32,699 bases of DNA from assembly GCA_003170135.1 (NCBI GenBank), contig PMZR01000048.1, positions 308 through 33,006 on the forward strand, written 5' to 3'. This document shows, piece after piece, positions 29,603 to 32,699 of the stretch. The DNA is from Acidobacteriota bacterium. GTDB lineage: Bacteria; Acidobacteriota; Vicinamibacteria; Vicinamibacterales; Fen-181. A model generated the notes under the pieces. That model was not told where the DNA came from, searched no databases, and saw nothing but the letters and a program-made list of their open reading frames with translations. Each line of letters opens with the position of its first letter. The first letter of the stretch is position 1. The translations under genes and the position numbers were made by a program.

Positions 29603-29696
29603 CTGGTCCCTGGTCCCTGGTCCCTGGTCCCTAGTGCGTGGTCCCTAGTGCGTGGTCCATCGCACCAAGGACCAGGGACTACGGACCAAGGACCAG
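29603..29696. repeat. Inverted 7-nt repeat array forming a long hairpin between atpD and atpC
   Basis: The plus strand shows CTGGTCC four times, then CTAGTGC and GTGGTCC twice each alternately, ATCGCAC, then CAAGGAC, CAGGGAC, TACGGAC and CAAGGAC, keeping a 7-base register throughout. The second half is the reverse complement type of the first. CTGGTCC at the left end pairs with GGACCAG at the right end, and the arms form an imperfect stem of nearly 30 bp or more. It starts directly at the atpD stop codon. Confidence 0.8.
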
Positions 29697-31242
<1,546 letters not shown>

Positions 31243-31244
31243 TG

Positions 31245-32120
31245 TCAGAGCGCCTGGGCGCCTGACACGACCTCGATGATCTCGCGCGTGATGGCCGCCT
31301 GCCTGACCTTGTTCATGTACAGCGTCAGATCCTCGATCATCTCGCCCGAGTTCTTCGTCGCCGTGTCCATGGCCGCCATCCGCGCCGCCTGCTCGGCCGC
31401 CGCCGATTCGAGCAGCGCGTGATACGCCTGCACCTCGACGTGCCGCGGCAGCAGGTCGTCGAAGATCCGCTGCGGGTCGGGCTCGTACAGGTACTCGACA
31501 CGCGCGGCCGGCTCGCTGCTGTCGAAGGCCTCGAGCCGGGGGATCGGCAACAGCCGCTCGACGACCACGTGCTGCTGGAGGATCGACTTGAACTCGTTGT
31601 AGACGAGGTAGACCGCGTCGCATTCGCGCGCGGTGAACGACTCGATGGCGGCCCGGGCGATGCGCTGTGCGTCCACGTACTGGAGGTGCGAGAACAGGTT
31701 CACCTGTTCGTAGCGGACATCGAAACCGCGGCGGAGGAAGTAGTCGCGCCCCTTCCGGCCGACCAGCCCGAGCGCGATCTGCCGTCCCACGCTCTCCACG
31801 ATGAAGGTGCCCGCCGCCTTGATGACGTTGGTGTTGAAGCTGCCGCACAGTCCCCGGTCGGCGGTGATGACCACCAGGAGGATGCGGGCACCCGGCCGAT
31901 GGTCGTCGCGCATATCCAGCAGCGGATGGGCCGTCGGATCGACGCGCCCGGCCAGGCTGTTGAGCACGCGCAGCATCTGGCGCGCGAACGGGCGCGCGCC
32001 GAGCATGTGCTCCTGCGCGCGGCGCAGCTTCGACGCCGACACCATCTTCATCGCCTTGGTGATCTGCTGCGTCGATTTGACTGCGCGTATGCGCCGCCGG
32101 ATGTCAATCAGAGATGGCAT
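31245..32120 (-). CDS. atpG: ATP synthase F1 gamma subunit
   Basis: This is the central rotary shaft. The 291 residues start with SLIDIRRRIRAVKSTQQITKAMKMVSASKLRRA, the N-terminal coiled-coil signature. The middle is a Rossmann-like region with VVITADRGLCGSFNTNVIK, and the C-terminal helix is AMDTATKNSGEMIEDLTLYMNKVRQAAITREIIEVVSGAQAL. All family landmarks are present. The gene is separated from atpA by 45 bases containing a CGAAGTC array. Confidence 0.95.
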   Translation of the reverse strand: MPSLIDIRRRIRAVKSTQQITKAMKMVSASKLRRAQEHMLGARPFARQMLRVLNSLAGRVDPTAHPLLDMRDDHRPGARILLVVITADRGLCGSFNTNVIKAAGTFIVESVGRQIALGLVGRKGRDYFLRRGFDVRYEQVNLFSHLQYVDAQRIARAAIESFTARECDAVYLVYNEFKSILQQHVVVERLLPIPRLEAFDSSEPAARVEYLYEPDPQRIFDDLLPRHVEVQAYHALLESAAAEQAARMAAMDTATKNSGEMIEDLTLYMNKVRQAAITREIIEVVSGAQAL

Positions 32121-32122
32121 GC

Positions 32123-32163
32123 GGGTCGTCCGAAGTCCGAAGTCCGAAGTCCGAGGTGCGCTT
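32123..32163. repeat. 7-nt repeat array between atpA and atpG (unit CGAAGTC)
   Basis: The spacer reads GGTCGTC, CGAAGTC three times, CGAGGTG, CGCTTCC in one 7-base register. It fills practically the whole 45-base gap between the atpA stop and the atpG start. Confidence 0.75.
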
Positions 32164-32165
32164 CC

Positions 32166-32699
32166 TCACGCCACCGCGGCCTTGCGTTCGGCGGCAAACG
32201 TGTCGCCGAATTCCTTGAGCGCGTTCTCGATGTCGGTCCGCAACTGGTCGTCGATCTGCTTCTGGGTCGCGATGCTCGTGAGAATCGCCGGGTGCCGCGT
32301 CTCGAGGAAGCGGAACAGCTCCTGCTCGTAGGCCCCGATCGCCGACACGTCGAACCGATCGAGGTAGCCGTTGGTGCCGGCAAAGACCACGACCACCTGT
32401 TTCTCGATGGGCTGCGGCTGGTACTGCGGCTGCTTCAGGACCTCGACGAGCCGCTCGCCGCGCGACAGCTGATCGCGCGTCACCTTGTCCAGGTCGCTCG
32501 CAAACTGCGCGAAGGCCGCCAGGTCGCGGTACTGCGCCAGGTCGAGGCGCAACCGGCCGGCCACCTGCCGCATCGCCTTGACCTGCGCGGCCCCGCCGAC
32601 GCGGGAGACCGACAACCCCACGTTGATGGCCGGGCGGACGCCCTGGTTGAACAGGTCCGACTCGAGGAAGATCTGGCCGTCGGTGATCGAGATGACGTT
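32166..32699 (-). CDS. atpA: ATP synthase F1 alpha subunit, C-terminal part (cut by window edge)
   Basis: The last 177 residues of the alpha subunit are visible, and the reading frame runs off the right end of the window. The visible part begins in the conserved [25 protein letters not shown] stretch and continues with [17 protein letters not shown], with the conserved Arg of the SRVGG segment. The C-terminal helical domain ([27 protein letters not shown]) is complete. It is first of the visible atp genes; order alpha-gamma-beta-epsilon is standard. Confidence 0.95.
   Translation of the reverse strand, partial: NVISITDGQIFLESDLFNQGVRPAINVGLSVSRVGGAAQVKAMRQVAGRLRLDLAQYRDLAAFAQFASDLDKVTRDQLSRGERLVEVLKQPQYQPQPIEKQVVVVFAGTNGYLDRFDVSAIGAYEQELFRFLETRHPAILTSIATQKQIDDQLRTDIENALKEFGDTFAAERKAAVA

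Noticed and set aside
29603..29696. CRISPR array
   Set aside because: Units are 7 bases, contiguous and without unique spacers; no cas genes are present.

Overview
The window is GC-rich (about two-thirds G+C by eye) and densely coded. It carries genes of a Gram-negative (diderm) envelope: SurA-type periplasmic foldase, ADP-heptose synthesis, and Wzm/Wzt polysaccharide export. Together with several sigma-54/two-component genes and short 7-nt intergenic repeats, this suggests an uncultured or environmental Acidobacteriota, perhaps Vicinamibacteria. That placement is an inference from gene style and remembered patterns, not from a marker-gene search.

Layout. 1-960: a noncoding lead-in with a hairpin and a 7-nt repeat array, then a degenerate Hpt-receiver protein. 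1364-4503 (minus): a GAF-GAF-SpoIIE phosphatase followed by a nucleotide-sugar dehydrogenase. 4648-9419: a FabZ-like protein without the usual active-site His, a HExxH membrane-type protein, a 49-residue membrane protein preceded by a near-perfect sigma-54 promoter, a YhaM-type exoribonuclease, a secreted amidohydrolase and a small DUF5658-like membrane protein. 9460-14285: a regulatory island with a PAS-histidine kinase-receiver hybrid, a FliA/WhiG-type sigma factor, a stand-alone histidine-kinase dimerisation domain, a BldC-like HTH protein and an NtrC-type sigma-54 activator. 14296-16290 (minus): an FmdB zinc ribbon, a HAD/NT5C-like hydrolase and a basic repeat protein. 16291-18273: a nested inverted-repeat element, a Dabb protein and a PAS-PAS-winged-helix regulator with no receiver. 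18308-24832 (minus): mfd, a SurA-like foldase, an UpxY/RfaH-type NusG paralogue and dusB. 25001-28215: a zinc-ribbon membrane protein, then (minus) wzm, wzt and hldE2. 28358-32699 (minus): the end of the ATP synthase operon (atpA partial, atpG, atpD, atpC) followed by a PP2C phosphatase.

Most interesting biology. The minus-strand leader of the FliA-type sigma gene contains TGGCAC-N5-TTGC, the sigma-54 core promoter, and an NtrC-type activator and an NtrB-like kinase lie on either side. The BldC-like/DHp-only pair has a GCCGATAA box, the FliA/WhiG -10 element, immediately upstream. The simplest reading is kinase, then NtrC, then sigma-54, then the FliA-type sigma, then the BldC-like and DHp-only genes. 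A second sigma-54 promoter precedes the 49-residue membrane protein at 5946. No flagellar genes are present, so the FliA-type factor probably serves a non-motility programme. All three intercistronic spacers of the atp operon that are visible are filled with 7-nt repeats of different sequence, one of which folds into a long hairpin between atpD and atpC.
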